From Pedobacter segetis (GTDB lineage: Bacteria > Bacteroidota > Bacteroidia > Sphingobacteriales > Sphingobacteriaceae): a stretch of DNA of 64,000 nucleotides. The position numbers and the translations under genes were made by a program. Location: NCBI RefSeq assembly GCF_016623585.1, contig NZ_JAEHFY010000004.1, positions 124,001-188,000 of the forward strand, read 5' to 3'. Below the pieces are notes generated by a model. The model made no database searches. It was not told the origin of the DNA and saw only the letters and a program-made list of their open reading frames with translations. Shown here piece by piece: positions 33,667 through 41,903 of the stretch (the first letter of the stretch is position 1; each line of letters opens with the position of its first letter).

Positions 33667-35109
33667 TCACGCTTTGTACTTGATCAAATTTTTGGCCATA
33701 CCGTTAAAAATGAAAAGATGGAATGGCCACATTAACCACCAATAAACACGTCCCCATAAGCCGCTAGGCCTAAAGGTTGCAATTTGGCTTAAAAATTTTT
33801 TATCATGTCTTTCTACAAGCTTAAATTCTAACCAAGCTTCTCCGGGCAGTTTCATTTCGGCATAAAGCAATAATCTTTTACTTTTTCTATCCGCTAAAAT
33901 TACCCGCCAAAAATCTAGGGCATCGCCAGCTGCAATCTGGTTTCCGCTCCTCCTGCCTCTTCTGGTGCCAACGCCACCAACTAATTGATCAATCAATCCT
34001 CGTAAATTCCACAACCAATCTAAATAGTACCAGCCTCTTTTACCACCTATAGACCAAATATTATCTAAAACGATGGCCGAATCCTTTTTAAATTCTCTTT
34101 TTACTTTATAACTTAAGGTGCCATTTTGTGGCACTTTTACCTGATCCATAAAAGAGGTGTTAAGGTAACCTTTGTTTAAAGCATCTCGCCAGCTAGATAC
34201 AATGGAATTTTGTTCTATTTTAACAAATGCCAGTTTTAAAGCTTCTTGATAGCTAAAGCATTTCATGGGTACTACTTGTTTGATTTTATCATCTTGGCAA
34301 ACCACTTCGTTACGCATACTTTCTACCAAACTACTGGCAATATTATAGTTAACAGAGGTTACAATATTTAACCAATAAGAAGATAACCTAGGGGTAAGCA
34401 CCGGAATTGTTAAGATATATCTTTTCAATTTTCTGGCTTTTGCATAACCCAAAAGCATTTCTTTGTAGGTTAAAATATCGGGGCCTCCAATATCAAAGGT
34501 TTGGTTTAAAGCCTTATAGTTCCCTAAAACTCCTTTTAAATAAGAGAGTACATCGCGTATGGCAATGGGTTGGCATCTTGTGCGCAACCATTTTGGTGCC
34601 ACCATTATGGGCAACTTTTCGGTTAAATCCCTAATAATCTCAAAAGATGCGCTACCAGAACCAATAATTATTGCTGCCCTTAAAAAAGTATGCCCGATTT
34701 TGCTTTGTTTAAGAATACCTTCTACCCCTAATCTCGATTTTAGATGTTCTGATAACCCCTCATCATTAACAATGCCCGTTAAATAAATAATTTGCTTACA
34801 GTTTGTTTTTGACAAAGCATTCACAAAGTTATTGGCCGATAATTCTTCTAAGGCCCTAAAATCTGTATGTGCGTTCCCCATAGAATGTACCAAGTAATAT
34901 GCGGCATCTATATCCTTCGGCAAATTTTCTAAAGATGCCTCATCTAACAGATCGGCGGTAACAATTTTAATTTGGGTATCTAAACCGGTATCTTCTTTAA
35001 ACCTTCTTTTATCCCTTACCAAACAATATACTTCGTGTTTTGCTGCCAACAACAAAGGCAGTAACCTTGTGCCTATATAACCGTTTGCGCCCGTAAGAAG
35101 AATCTTCAT
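33667..35109 (-). CDS. SDR-family NAD(P)-binding protein with C-terminal DUF2867
   Basis: 480 residues. Residues 1-240 are a Rossmann fold of the atypical SDR type: 'ILLTGANGYIGTRLLPLLLA' with Gly7, Gly10 and Gly13, 'DLLDEASLENLP' and 'DIDAAYYLVHSMG'. From about residue 320 the sequence matches the DUF2867 type, with 'WYYLDWLWNLRGLIDQLVGG' and 'RRGRRSGNQIAAGDALDFWR'. Such fusions are widespread in Bacteroidota and Actinobacteria; the substrate is unknown. It is a monocistronic-looking gene, with repeats on its upstream side. Function can only be given as a predicted oxidoreductase or epimerase-like protein. Confidence 0.85.
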   Translation of the reverse strand: MKILLTGANGYIGTRLLPLLLAAKHEVYCLVRDKRRFKEDTGLDTQIKIVTADLLDEASLENLPKDIDAAYYLVHSMGNAHTDFRALEELSANNFVNALSKTNCKQIIYLTGIVNDEGLSEHLKSRLGVEGILKQSKIGHTFLRAAIIIGSGSASFEIIRDLTEKLPIMVAPKWLRTRCQPIAIRDVLSYLKGVLGNYKALNQTFDIGGPDILTYKEMLLGYAKARKLKRYILTIPVLTPRLSSYWLNIVTSVNYNIASSLVESMRNEVVCQDDKIKQVVPMKCFSYQEALKLAFVKIEQNSIVSSWRDALNKGYLNTSFMDQVKVPQNGTLSYKVKREFKKDSAIVLDNIWSIGGKRGWYYLDWLWNLRGLIDQLVGGVGTRRGRRSGNQIAAGDALDFWRVILADRKSKRLLLYAEMKLPGEAWLEFKLVERHDKKFLSQIATFRPSGLWGRVYWWLMWPFHLFIFNGMAKNLIKYKA

Positions 35110-35253
35110 AAAAGGTTAACAAATTTTTAAGGTTTGGGTTTTATATGGTGCCATAATATAAGTGCATTAACTATTGGAAAGGCATCTCTGCTTGTAATTC
35201 GGGCAGGCTTATTTTGCTACTGGCCATTAGGCAGATAGCAAAAAAAGATATAT

Positions 35254-35267
35254 CCGCCAGGTGGCGG
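35254..35267. repeat. Small GC-rich palindrome (REP-like)
   Basis: 'ccgcc' (35254-35258), 'aggt' and 'ggcgg' (35263-35267) form a hairpin in the 288-base gap between divergent genes. Similar 'tccgcc/ggcgga' sequences occur at 1355 and 32636. It may be a dispersed repeat of the same group. No promoter box is evident beside it. Confidence 0.45.
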
Positions 35268-35397
35268 AGTGTTAAAATGCCCAAATAATTATGTTCAAGG
35301 GCCAACATCTCATTTTTAAATAGAGCGGATGTAACAATTTGTAGGTTAAACTTGTCTTAACCAAACAATTTGTATTTTTAGCATCTAGCAACATTAA

Positions 35398-36633
35398 ATG
35401 GAGAATATAGAAATAGTAAAAATTGCCCTACACGCCATCAAGAGCAATAAATTGAGGACTTTTTTAACGGCCTTGATCATTGCGATTGGCTTAATGGCTT
35501 TGGTGGGCATTTTAACTTCTATAGATGCCATAAAAGGTTCGCTAAACAATACGTTTGCAAGTATGGGTGCCAATTCTTTTACCATACGCAACCGAGGTAC
35601 CGGGATTAGGATCGGCGGAAAAGGGAATAGGCCCAAAAGCTGGCCGGTAATTACCTACCGAGAGGCAATGGATTTTAAGGAGCGTTTTAATATGCCATCT
35701 ATGGTTTCTGTAAACACTTTTGTGAGCTTTGCCTCAACCGTAAAATATAAAAACGAAAAAACCAATCCTAATATTTCTGTTTTAGGGGCCGATGCAGCTT
35801 ATGTTTCTACGGGTGGTTATAAAATTGCCGAAGGGAGAAATTTCTCTAACAGCGAAATGGAATTTGGGGCTAGCGTTGTTATTATTGGAGACGAGATTAA
35901 GCAGAAATTCTTTTCAGATGATGGATCTGCGATAGATAAGATCATTACCATTGGAAGTACAAAATTTAAGATAATAGGTGTTTTTGCTAAAAAAGGATCG
36001 AGCGTGGGTTTTGGCGGAGATAAGGTTTGTGTAATCCCTTTGTTTAAGGGGAGGCAAATTATGGCAAACCCAAACCCAACTTATACTATTTCTGTATTGG
36101 TAAATGATCCAGAACAAATGGATATAGCTACAGGAGAAGCTACTGCTTTGTTGAGGAAAATACGCAATTTGAATATCCAAGAGGACACCAATTTTGAGAT
36201 AACGAAAAGTGATGCCATTGCAGAGACGTTGATAGATAATTTAAAATTTGTTCAAATAGCTGGTATTGCTATCGGTTTTATCACTTTATTGGGTGCTGCA
36301 ATAGCTTTGATGAACATTATGATGGTTTCTGTTACAGAAAGGACACGTGAAATTGGGGTAAGAAAAGCAATTGGGGCAAACCCTAGTTTGATACGAAAAC
36401 AGTTTTTGTACGAGGCTATCGTAATTTGTTTGATTGGCGGAGGAGTTGGGATATTTTTAGGGATTGTAATGGGAAACCTTTTGGCAATAGCCATGGGGGC
36501 ATCTTTTTTGATCCCGTGGCTTTGGATTTTTATTGGCTTGGCAGCTTGCATAGGTACGGGTTTAGCCTCTGGGATCATACCGGCATCAAAGGCTTCTAAA
36601 TTAGATCCCGTAGAGGCGTTACGTTATGAATAA
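35398..36633 (+). CDS. MacB/FtsX-type ABC transporter permease
   Basis: 411 residues. One N-terminal membrane segment ('[20 protein letters not shown]'), a long periplasmic MacB_PCD-like domain (about residues 40-250) and three C-terminal segments ending '[20 protein letters not shown]', with '[20 protein letters not shown]', are the layout of MacB/LolC-like permeases. The protein moves substrates such as lipoproteins or peptides or acts in mechanotransmission with a separate ATPase. No ATPase gene is next to it in this window, so the partner must be elsewhere. It starts at ATG 35398. Confidence 0.9.
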   Translation: MENIEIVKIALHAIKSNKLRTFLTALIIAIGLMALVGILTSIDAIKGSLNNTFASMGANSFTIRNRGTGIRIGGKGNRPKSWPVITYREAMDFKERFNMPSMVSVNTFVSFASTVKYKNEKTNPNISVLGADAAYVSTGGYKIAEGRNFSNSEMEFGASVVIIGDEIKQKFFSDDGSAIDKIITIGSTKFKIIGVFAKKGSSVGFGGDKVCVIPLFKGRQIMANPNPTYTISVLVNDPEQMDIATGEATALLRKIRNLNIQEDTNFEITKSDAIAETLIDNLKFVQIAGIAIGFITLLGAAIALMNIMMVSVTERTREIGVRKAIGANPSLIRKQFLYEAIVICLIGGGVGIFLGIVMGNLLAIAMGASFLIPWLWIFIGLAACIGTGLASGIIPASKASKLDPVEALRYE

Positions 36634-36763
36634 AGCCGAAACAGAATTTATGAAAATAAACGGTGGCTATTTTAAGTGGCATTAGGTTAACTAAAAAGGG
36701 TATTCTCTAAAACTGGCAGATTTTAAACTGATTGTTTTAAACTTAAATTAATACCGTAACCAA

Positions 36764-37411
36764 TTAAAAAATATCTTTCCATAAAGAAACTATAAAAGAA
36801 AGGTATAAAAAATGCCTTAAAGATAACCTTAACCTGCCTAAGGCTTTTCTCATGTGCTGCTCTACGGTGTTTTCAGAGATGTTTAAAACCTTTGAAATTT
36901 CTTTATTAGATAAATTTTTCTTCCTGCTTAGTAGAAACACTTTTTTACATTTTTCTGGTAATAGATCAATAGCTTTCTCTATCTGCTTCTCAAGATCTTG
37001 GGTCTCTATCCTCTCTATCAAAGAATTATCCTCAGCTTTTCCGTTTACAGAAATATAAGCTTCATATTTTTGGTGTACTGCCTGTTTTCTATAATAGTTG
37101 AGGATTTGGTTTTTTAAGATCACATATAAAAACGCGAACACAGAGGTTTTATCTTCTAAAGAGTTTTTATGCTGATAAAACTTTAAAAACGAATTTTGCA
37201 CAAGCTCTTCGGCATCATCTCTACTTGGCGTTTTATTAACTGCAATAGCCATCAATTTTAAAACATACCGCTTGTAAAGTTCAGAAAATGCGTTTTCATT
37301 ACCGCTTTTCCAAAGCAATACAAGTTCATCGTCTTTATGGTTTTCTAAGATTTCTATAACAAGTTTAATTATTGGTGTGATAAATATGAGGTTTATTAAA
37401 CTAAAAATCAA
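36764..37411 (-). CDS. ECF-type RNA polymerase sigma factor
   Basis: 215 residues. Region 2 is 'NAFSELYKRYVLKLMAIAVN' and 'DDAEELVQNSFLKFYQH', and region 4 is 'LLPEKCKKVFLLSRKKNLSN' with 'KEISKVLNISENTVEQHMRKALGRL'. It is the type found beside FecR/SusC in Bacteroidota. The listed start is a TTG (37411); the first 20 residues are hydrophobic and not part of the domain, so initiation may lie further in, at a codon I cannot choose. It is divergent from the glycoside hydrolase gene and is probably the partner of the FecR protein at 40635, with three genes in between. Confidence 0.88.
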   Translation of the reverse strand: MIFSLINLIFITPIIKLVIEILENHKDDELVLLWKSGNENAFSELYKRYVLKLMAIAVNKTPSRDDAEELVQNSFLKFYQHKNSLEDKTSVFAFLYVILKNQILNYYRKQAVHQKYEAYISVNGKAEDNSLIERIETQDLEKQIEKAIDLLPEKCKKVFLLSRKKNLSNKEISKVLNISENTVEQHMRKALGRLRLSLRHFLYLSFIVSLWKDIF

Positions 37412-37881
37412 ATAGAAGTTAGTAAATCAACCATTCATAAAAGCCAAATTAAACAAAACAAATTTTCATTTTGCTTAAAAAATTTACTGATGATGGTAAT
37501 TTTTTAGGTTTTTTAAATTTTTGCTTTTTGTGAACAAACCTATAATTGGACAACTGAACGGCCATTAAACCTGCACTAATTATCCCTAAAAAAATAACCC
37601 GCAACATCAATTATCGATGCGAAACCTGTATAATGATGAAACACAAGATAACGGTTAGGGAAGAGTTGTTTGTTATATAAATGAACGCGATACTAAACAT
37701 AGCTAATTAAGCATCGCAACTAACCAATTCATAAAAAACATATTTGTCTTTTTCATGCTAACGAAAACCGTTTTCAAATGCTGTTTTTATTGTTTCAGGT
37801 TACCGATCAAAACGTAAGGTGTTTTTCTGGTTTATCATCACATTTAAAAACATGGTTATTAAAATTTAAAAATTGTATAAG
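37412..37881. other. Divergent intergenic region with a palindrome
   Basis: About 470 bases without a gene separate the divergent sigma gene and the glycoside hydrolase gene. A 13-base palindrome with perfect 6-base arms, 'gaaaaccgttttc' (37763-37775), lies about 105 bases upstream of the hydrolase start and resembles operators of sugar-responsive regulators. No clear TAnnTTTG box could be identified. Confidence 0.4.
37763..37775. promoter_or_regulatory. Possible operator palindrome upstream of the hydrolase gene
   Basis: Arms 'gaaaac' and 'gttttc' are separated by a single base. Such symmetrical AT-rich arms are common in LacI-type operators. No LacI-family gene is present in the window, so the assignment is weak. 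Confidence 0.25.
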
Positions 37882-39357
37882 ATGTACAACAAAAAAATCA
37901 AATCTATTATTACCCTGATCTCTTTAGTAGGGTTGGCAAGTTGCTCTCGTGATAAAACAGGTGCGCCAGCAAAGCCCACAGATCCCGTAATCAATGCCGA
38001 AAAGCAAAATCTTGTTCTAAATTCTGAAGATTACAAACAAGAGTTTCTGGGAGGTGGGGTCTCTATTGGCCTTTTCTTGGGGCATCATTACAGCATGAGC
38101 GCTACCGCACAAGACCAAGCTGTAAGATTGATCGCCAAAGATTGTAATATGCAATACCTGCAAGATTATATTGAGATATACCCGGCCGATGACCCTGAGT
38201 ATTTTGACAGAAGGGCCAACTATATTAAAGCGGCCAAGGCTTATCAGCCCGATTTAAAGTTTTCTTTAGTAGGCAACAAATTCCCGGCAGATCTGATGCA
38301 TGACATTGTGGTAAATGGAGAAACCTTGCAAGCCCTTAACACAGACGACCCTGCCATATATGATAAAGTAGCGAATTGGTGGTATAAAATGACCGAAGGC
38401 TTTTACCAACGTGGTGTGGCAACGGATATTTTAAATGTAGTTAACGAGCCAGATCTAGATAGAACTTTTAGAAAAAACCATTATGGATTGGCTGGCGACA
38501 CTAAAGAAGCCGTTGCCCGTGTTTTTAAATATGCTGTGCCAAAATATAAAGCCATGCTGGCAAACCCGTCCATTAGTACCTTAAATATGAAAACCCCTTT
38601 AATTATGGGGCCAAGTACCATCTCTCCAGTAGGATGTTTGGATTATATCCAGTATTTCAAAACCAACCACCCCGATGTTTGGAAAGGTATAGACATTGTA
38701 TCAACCCATCAGTATGAAAATGGTGGCCGGCCAGAATTGTTCCAAACCATTATGAGCCAAGCAGATGGCAAGCCCATTTACCAATCAGAAACACACGCCT
38801 TAATGGGCGATGCCTTAAATTTTAATGGGGTTTTTATCAGCAAGGCACTTAATGCGGCATTATCTTTATCCAATCTATTTTGTACGGCGGTAAACAATGG
38901 CGTAAGTTCTTGGTGGTATTTTGAAACCAATTACCCTAACGTAGAGGTGCATCCCGGAGGGCTTTTAAGCATCCCTTGGGCGGCGCAAGAGCCAATTCCG
39001 TACAAGCATTATTATGCTTTTAAACAACTTACATCGGCCCAACCGGCATCTTCCAATGTGATCGGTTATGTTTTAGAGAACAAACCAAATACCCAGGTCA
39101 TAGCTTTTAGAAAGAAAAACCAGAACGTTATCTATGCCGATTATTCTAATTACAACACCAAACCTATGAATGTTTCTATAACGGTTAAGGGTACAAACGG
39201 CAACCGCAAAATAGCGGGTTATACATTAACCACCACCAGCGAACTGGATAATGGCGCATTGCTAAAAGATACTACTTTTGCAAGCCCACAAGATGCTGCC
39301 GTAATTTTTACCAAAAACCTATCGCTCAATACCATAAAACTAAACTTGGCCAATTAA
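37882..39357 (+). CDS. Secreted lipoprotein glycoside hydrolase, clan-A type (GH30-like)
   Basis: 491 residues from the ATG at 37882; a TTG three codons upstream is less likely. Signal: 'SIITLISLVGLASC' with the lipobox Cys at residue 21, so it is a lipoprotein, probably surface-exposed. The barrel pattern includes 'FLGGGVSIGLFLG', 'NVVNEPDLD' with Glu189, the likely acid/base, and 'PIYQSETHAL' with Glu303, the likely nucleophile. A C-terminal beta domain ('QVIAFRKKNQNVIYADYSNY') fits GH30 proteins. The subfamily and substrate are not clear. It is the first gene of the polysaccharide-utilisation locus and ends in a strong terminator, so it is probably a transcription unit of its own. Confidence 0.7.
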   Translation: MYNKKIKSIITLISLVGLASCSRDKTGAPAKPTDPVINAEKQNLVLNSEDYKQEFLGGGVSIGLFLGHHYSMSATAQDQAVRLIAKDCNMQYLQDYIEIYPADDPEYFDRRANYIKAAKAYQPDLKFSLVGNKFPADLMHDIVVNGETLQALNTDDPAIYDKVANWWYKMTEGFYQRGVATDILNVVNEPDLDRTFRKNHYGLAGDTKEAVARVFKYAVPKYKAMLANPSISTLNMKTPLIMGPSTISPVGCLDYIQYFKTNHPDVWKGIDIVSTHQYENGGRPELFQTIMSQADGKPIYQSETHALMGDALNFNGVFISKALNAALSLSNLFCTAVNNGVSSWWYFETNYPNVEVHPGGLLSIPWAAQEPIPYKHYYAFKQLTSAQPASSNVIGYVLENKPNTQVIAFRKKNQNVIYADYSNYNTKPMNVSITVKGTNGNRKIAGYTLTTTSELDNGALLKDTTFASPQDAAVIFTKNLSLNTIKLNLAN

Positions 39358-39375
39358 AGGCTTTGATCCTTAATT

Positions 39376-39416
39376 CCCTGTCTTTAAACCAGCAAATGAT
39401 AAAGACAGGGTTTTTT
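39376..39416 (+). terminator. Rho-independent terminator after the glycoside hydrolase gene
   Basis: An 11-base perfect stem, 'ccctgtcttta' (39376-39386) and 'taaagacaggg' (39400-39410), with a 13-base loop, is followed by six T residues (39411-39416). Confidence 0.9.
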
Positions 39417-39436
39417 CTTAAAAAATAAATCTATTT

Positions 39437-40387
39437 ATGAGAAAGCTCTATATACTTATAATCCTTATTATTTTTTGCTTAAAAACCCATGGGCAACAAC
39501 TTTATAGCACTACCTATTTAAAATTTAACAATATAGAAGTTGACTCTGCTAATCTGGCCGATTATACCAGATATATTTACTACACAGATTCTACTAAAAA
39601 AAAGGTCAAAATTATAGAGAAATACAAAAATGGAAACCTCAAACAAACAGGAGAAGTTTCTGAGGCATCGCTACCTTTTCCAAATTATATTGGTGTAGTT
39701 AATAATTACTATGATGATGGGACATTAAAATCTGAACTGACCTATTACCGGGGCTCTCTCAAGGGGCCAGCCACTTACTATGCAAAAAATGGCAGTGTAT
39801 TATCCAAAGGCGAATATGTTAACCACTATACAAAATCTTACTTTAAAGCACATCAGCTTTATAACACTAAAAATGAAAACATTTTAGACCAGTATGGTAA
39901 CGGAATATTATATACCGAACAAAATTTTACTACCTACCACGGAGCATATAAAAATGGTTTTAAGGATGGAAAGTGGAAAATTGTAGATAAAAGGTATAAA
40001 AATGAGTATGATGAGGTTTACAAAAACGGGAAACTTAAAGGCGGTAGCTGCACCGATGTAAATGGTAATAAAAGAACCTATGATTACATTCAAACCTATC
40101 CTTATTTCGATGGGGCGCAAAATATGAAAGACTTTGGAGAAAACAGCTGGGAACCTATAAGTGTTATCATGAAATCTAATGATTTAGAGGGTGCTGTTGC
40201 TTACAGCTTTGATATTGACAAGTATGGGAGGCTAAGTAATTTTAAGCTGCTAAAATCACTTTCAGAATATAGTGATAAAAAAGCTTTAGACTATATTAAA
40301 CGTCAAAAGTGGCATCCCGCTAGTTACATGGGTATAACCACAGAAACTCATGGGTTTATATTTACCATTAGTTATAGGGCAGATTAA
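39437..40387 (+). CDS. Secreted MORN/YwqK-like protein with a TonB-C-like domain
   Basis: 316 residues. The signal peptide is 'LYILIILIIFCLKTHG'. Residues about 60-180 contain repeats of the YwqK/MORN type: 'YKNGNLKQTGE', 'YYDDGTLKSELTYYRG', 'GPATYYAKNGSVLSKGEYV' and 'GAYKNGFKDGKWKI'. The last 90 residues contain 'VAYSFDIDKYGRLSNFKLLK' and 'ALDYIKRQKWHPASY', which match the C-terminal domain of TonB-type energy transducers. No TonB proline-rich linker or membrane anchor is seen. It lies between the hydrolase gene and fecR. Role is unknown. Confidence 0.7.
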   Translation: MRKLYILIILIIFCLKTHGQQLYSTTYLKFNNIEVDSANLADYTRYIYYTDSTKKKVKIIEKYKNGNLKQTGEVSEASLPFPNYIGVVNNYYDDGTLKSELTYYRGSLKGPATYYAKNGSVLSKGEYVNHYTKSYFKAHQLYNTKNENILDQYGNGILYTEQNFTTYHGAYKNGFKDGKWKIVDKRYKNEYDEVYKNGKLKGGSCTDVNGNKRTYDYIQTYPYFDGAQNMKDFGENSWEPISVIMKSNDLEGAVAYSFDIDKYGRLSNFKLLKSLSEYSDKKALDYIKRQKWHPASYMGITTETHGFIFTISYRAD

Positions 40388-40634
40388 TGTTTTTTATCCG
40401 CAAAGCCTATCAAGCCTTAATAAAATCTAATCATAATCAATTAATTATTTTAGATATGGAACATTAGAAATCCTTTAGCTTAGGGGATGGGGCGGCTAAT
40501 TTTTTAAGAAATTTTAAAATTTCCAATAAAAAATAAAATTGGAGTAACGGTTTTGTCTTTTAAGATTGTCTTACTTTTAGAGACGCTCAATTTCTTATTA
40601 AAGGGCCTCCTAAACCAATTATCAAAACAAGAAA
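40388..40634. other. Gap upstream of fecR with a perfect AT palindrome
   Basis: The 247 bases contain a perfect 16-base palindrome, 'gaaattttaaaatttc' (40508-40523), and the stretch 'ggagtaacggttttgtcttt' followed by 'taagattgtcttac'. Sequences like these are often seen upstream of FecR/SusC units in Bacteroidota, so an ECF-type promoter may lie here, but this is a suggestion only. Confidence 0.3.
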
Positions 40635-41786
40635 ATGCAAAAAGAATATCTAAGCCATCTTTTAGATTTATATAGTAAAGGAGAATTGTCTAAAGAGCAA
40701 GCAGAAGATCTGGATAATTGGTTCCACTCCTTAGATTATGCCCATACCAATATCGATGCTATCATTAAAGAAGCCGGCAGCAAGAGTAATTTGATCAATC
40801 AGCTTTATCAAGATTTTGAAAACTATCATCACCAAAAAAGAGCTAACGTTTTTAGCCTTAGAAATATTTCTATTGCCGCTAGCGTTTTAATAGCCATTTC
40901 TTTTGGGATATATTTTTACGCCATAAACAAAACCCCAATAATTGCCAAAAAAGAACTGGCAAAGATCCAACCTCAAATCATAAAACCGGGGGGCAACAAG
41001 GCAATCCTTACCCTATCTAACGGAAAGCAAATTGATTTAGATGATCAGGTTAAAGGAGAGCTTATCCAACAAAAAGGGATAAAAATCACCAAAACAAAAG
41101 ATGGCCAGTTATTGTATCAAACGGTTGCCTCAAACTCTGCGGAAGATATAGGTACAAATACCATATACACTCCTAGAGGAGGACAGTACCAAGTTATTTT
41201 AGAAGATGGCACACACGTTTGGTTAAATGCCGCTTCAACCTTAAAATATCCTACAAAATTTACGGGCAACAAAAGGGAAGTAGAGTTAAGTGGCGAAGCT
41301 TATTTTGAAGTTGCGCATAATGCCAATGCCCCGTTTAGGGTTAAAACCAAAGATCAAACCTTAACTGTTTTGGGCACCCATTTTAATGTAAACAGCTATG
41401 ATGATGAAGATTTTGTTAAAACCACCTTATTGCAAGGTAGCGTAAAAGTGGTAAGCGTTAAAAACAATCAATCTAAAATGTTAACGCCAGGGCAGCAGTC
41501 GGTGTTAGAAAACAACCAATTAAATGTAAAGTTAGCCGATGTTAAAAACGTTATTGCCTGGAAAAACGGGTATTTTAGGTTTAACGATGAAGATATTCAC
41601 GTTATCATGAACCAAATTGCCAGATGGTACGATGTTGATATAGCCTACAATGGGAACTTTAACGATATGCGTTTTGGGGGATACATATCTAGAGATAAAA
41701 GCATTAATGAAATTCTCAATTTAATGCAAGTAACAAAAAGTATCAGATTTAATATAGAAGGGAGGAAGGTTATTGTCATGAAATAA
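40635..41786 (+). CDS. FecR-type anti-sigma factor
   Basis: 383 residues. The N-terminal 75 residues are cytosolic and should bind the sigma factor. A membrane helix follows ('ISIAASVLIAISFGIYFYAI', about residues 78-97). The FecR domain contains 'TPRGGQYQVILEDGTHVWLN' and 'VLGTHFNVNSY'. A C-terminal DUF4974-type domain ('FRFNDEDIHVIMNQIARWYD') ends the protein. It senses SusC occupancy through the latter's STN domain and frees the sigma factor. It is followed by a hairpin and susC. Its sigma partner is probably 36764-37411, unusually distant. Confidence 0.92.
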   Translation: MQKEYLSHLLDLYSKGELSKEQAEDLDNWFHSLDYAHTNIDAIIKEAGSKSNLINQLYQDFENYHHQKRANVFSLRNISIAASVLIAISFGIYFYAINKTPIIAKKELAKIQPQIIKPGGNKAILTLSNGKQIDLDDQVKGELIQQKGIKITKTKDGQLLYQTVASNSAEDIGTNTIYTPRGGQYQVILEDGTHVWLNAASTLKYPTKFTGNKREVELSGEAYFEVAHNANAPFRVKTKDQTLTVLGTHFNVNSYDDEDFVKTTLLQGSVKVVSVKNNQSKMLTPGQQSVLENNQLNVKLADVKNVIAWKNGYFRFNDEDIHVIMNQIARWYDVDIAYNGNFNDMRFGGYISRDKSINEILNLMQVTKSIRFNIEGRKVIVMK

Positions 41787-41829
41787 AATTACCAAGAATT
41801 TTAAAATGACAATAAATCAGGGACGCTAC

Positions 41830-41871
41830 CAACGCCCCCGATTTTAGCCTTAAAGGCGTTGTCAGGTTTTT
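41830..41871 (+). terminator. Terminator or attenuator hairpin between fecR and susC
   Basis: 'caacgcc' (41830-41836) pairs with 'ggcgttg' (41855-41861), followed by 'tcagg' and a run of five T residues (41867-41871). It may reduce readthrough from fecR into susC, so that susC depends mainly on its own promoter. Confidence 0.5.
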
Positions 41872-41903
41872 AATCTATTCACCAATTAATCCTAACTAAT
41901 CAA

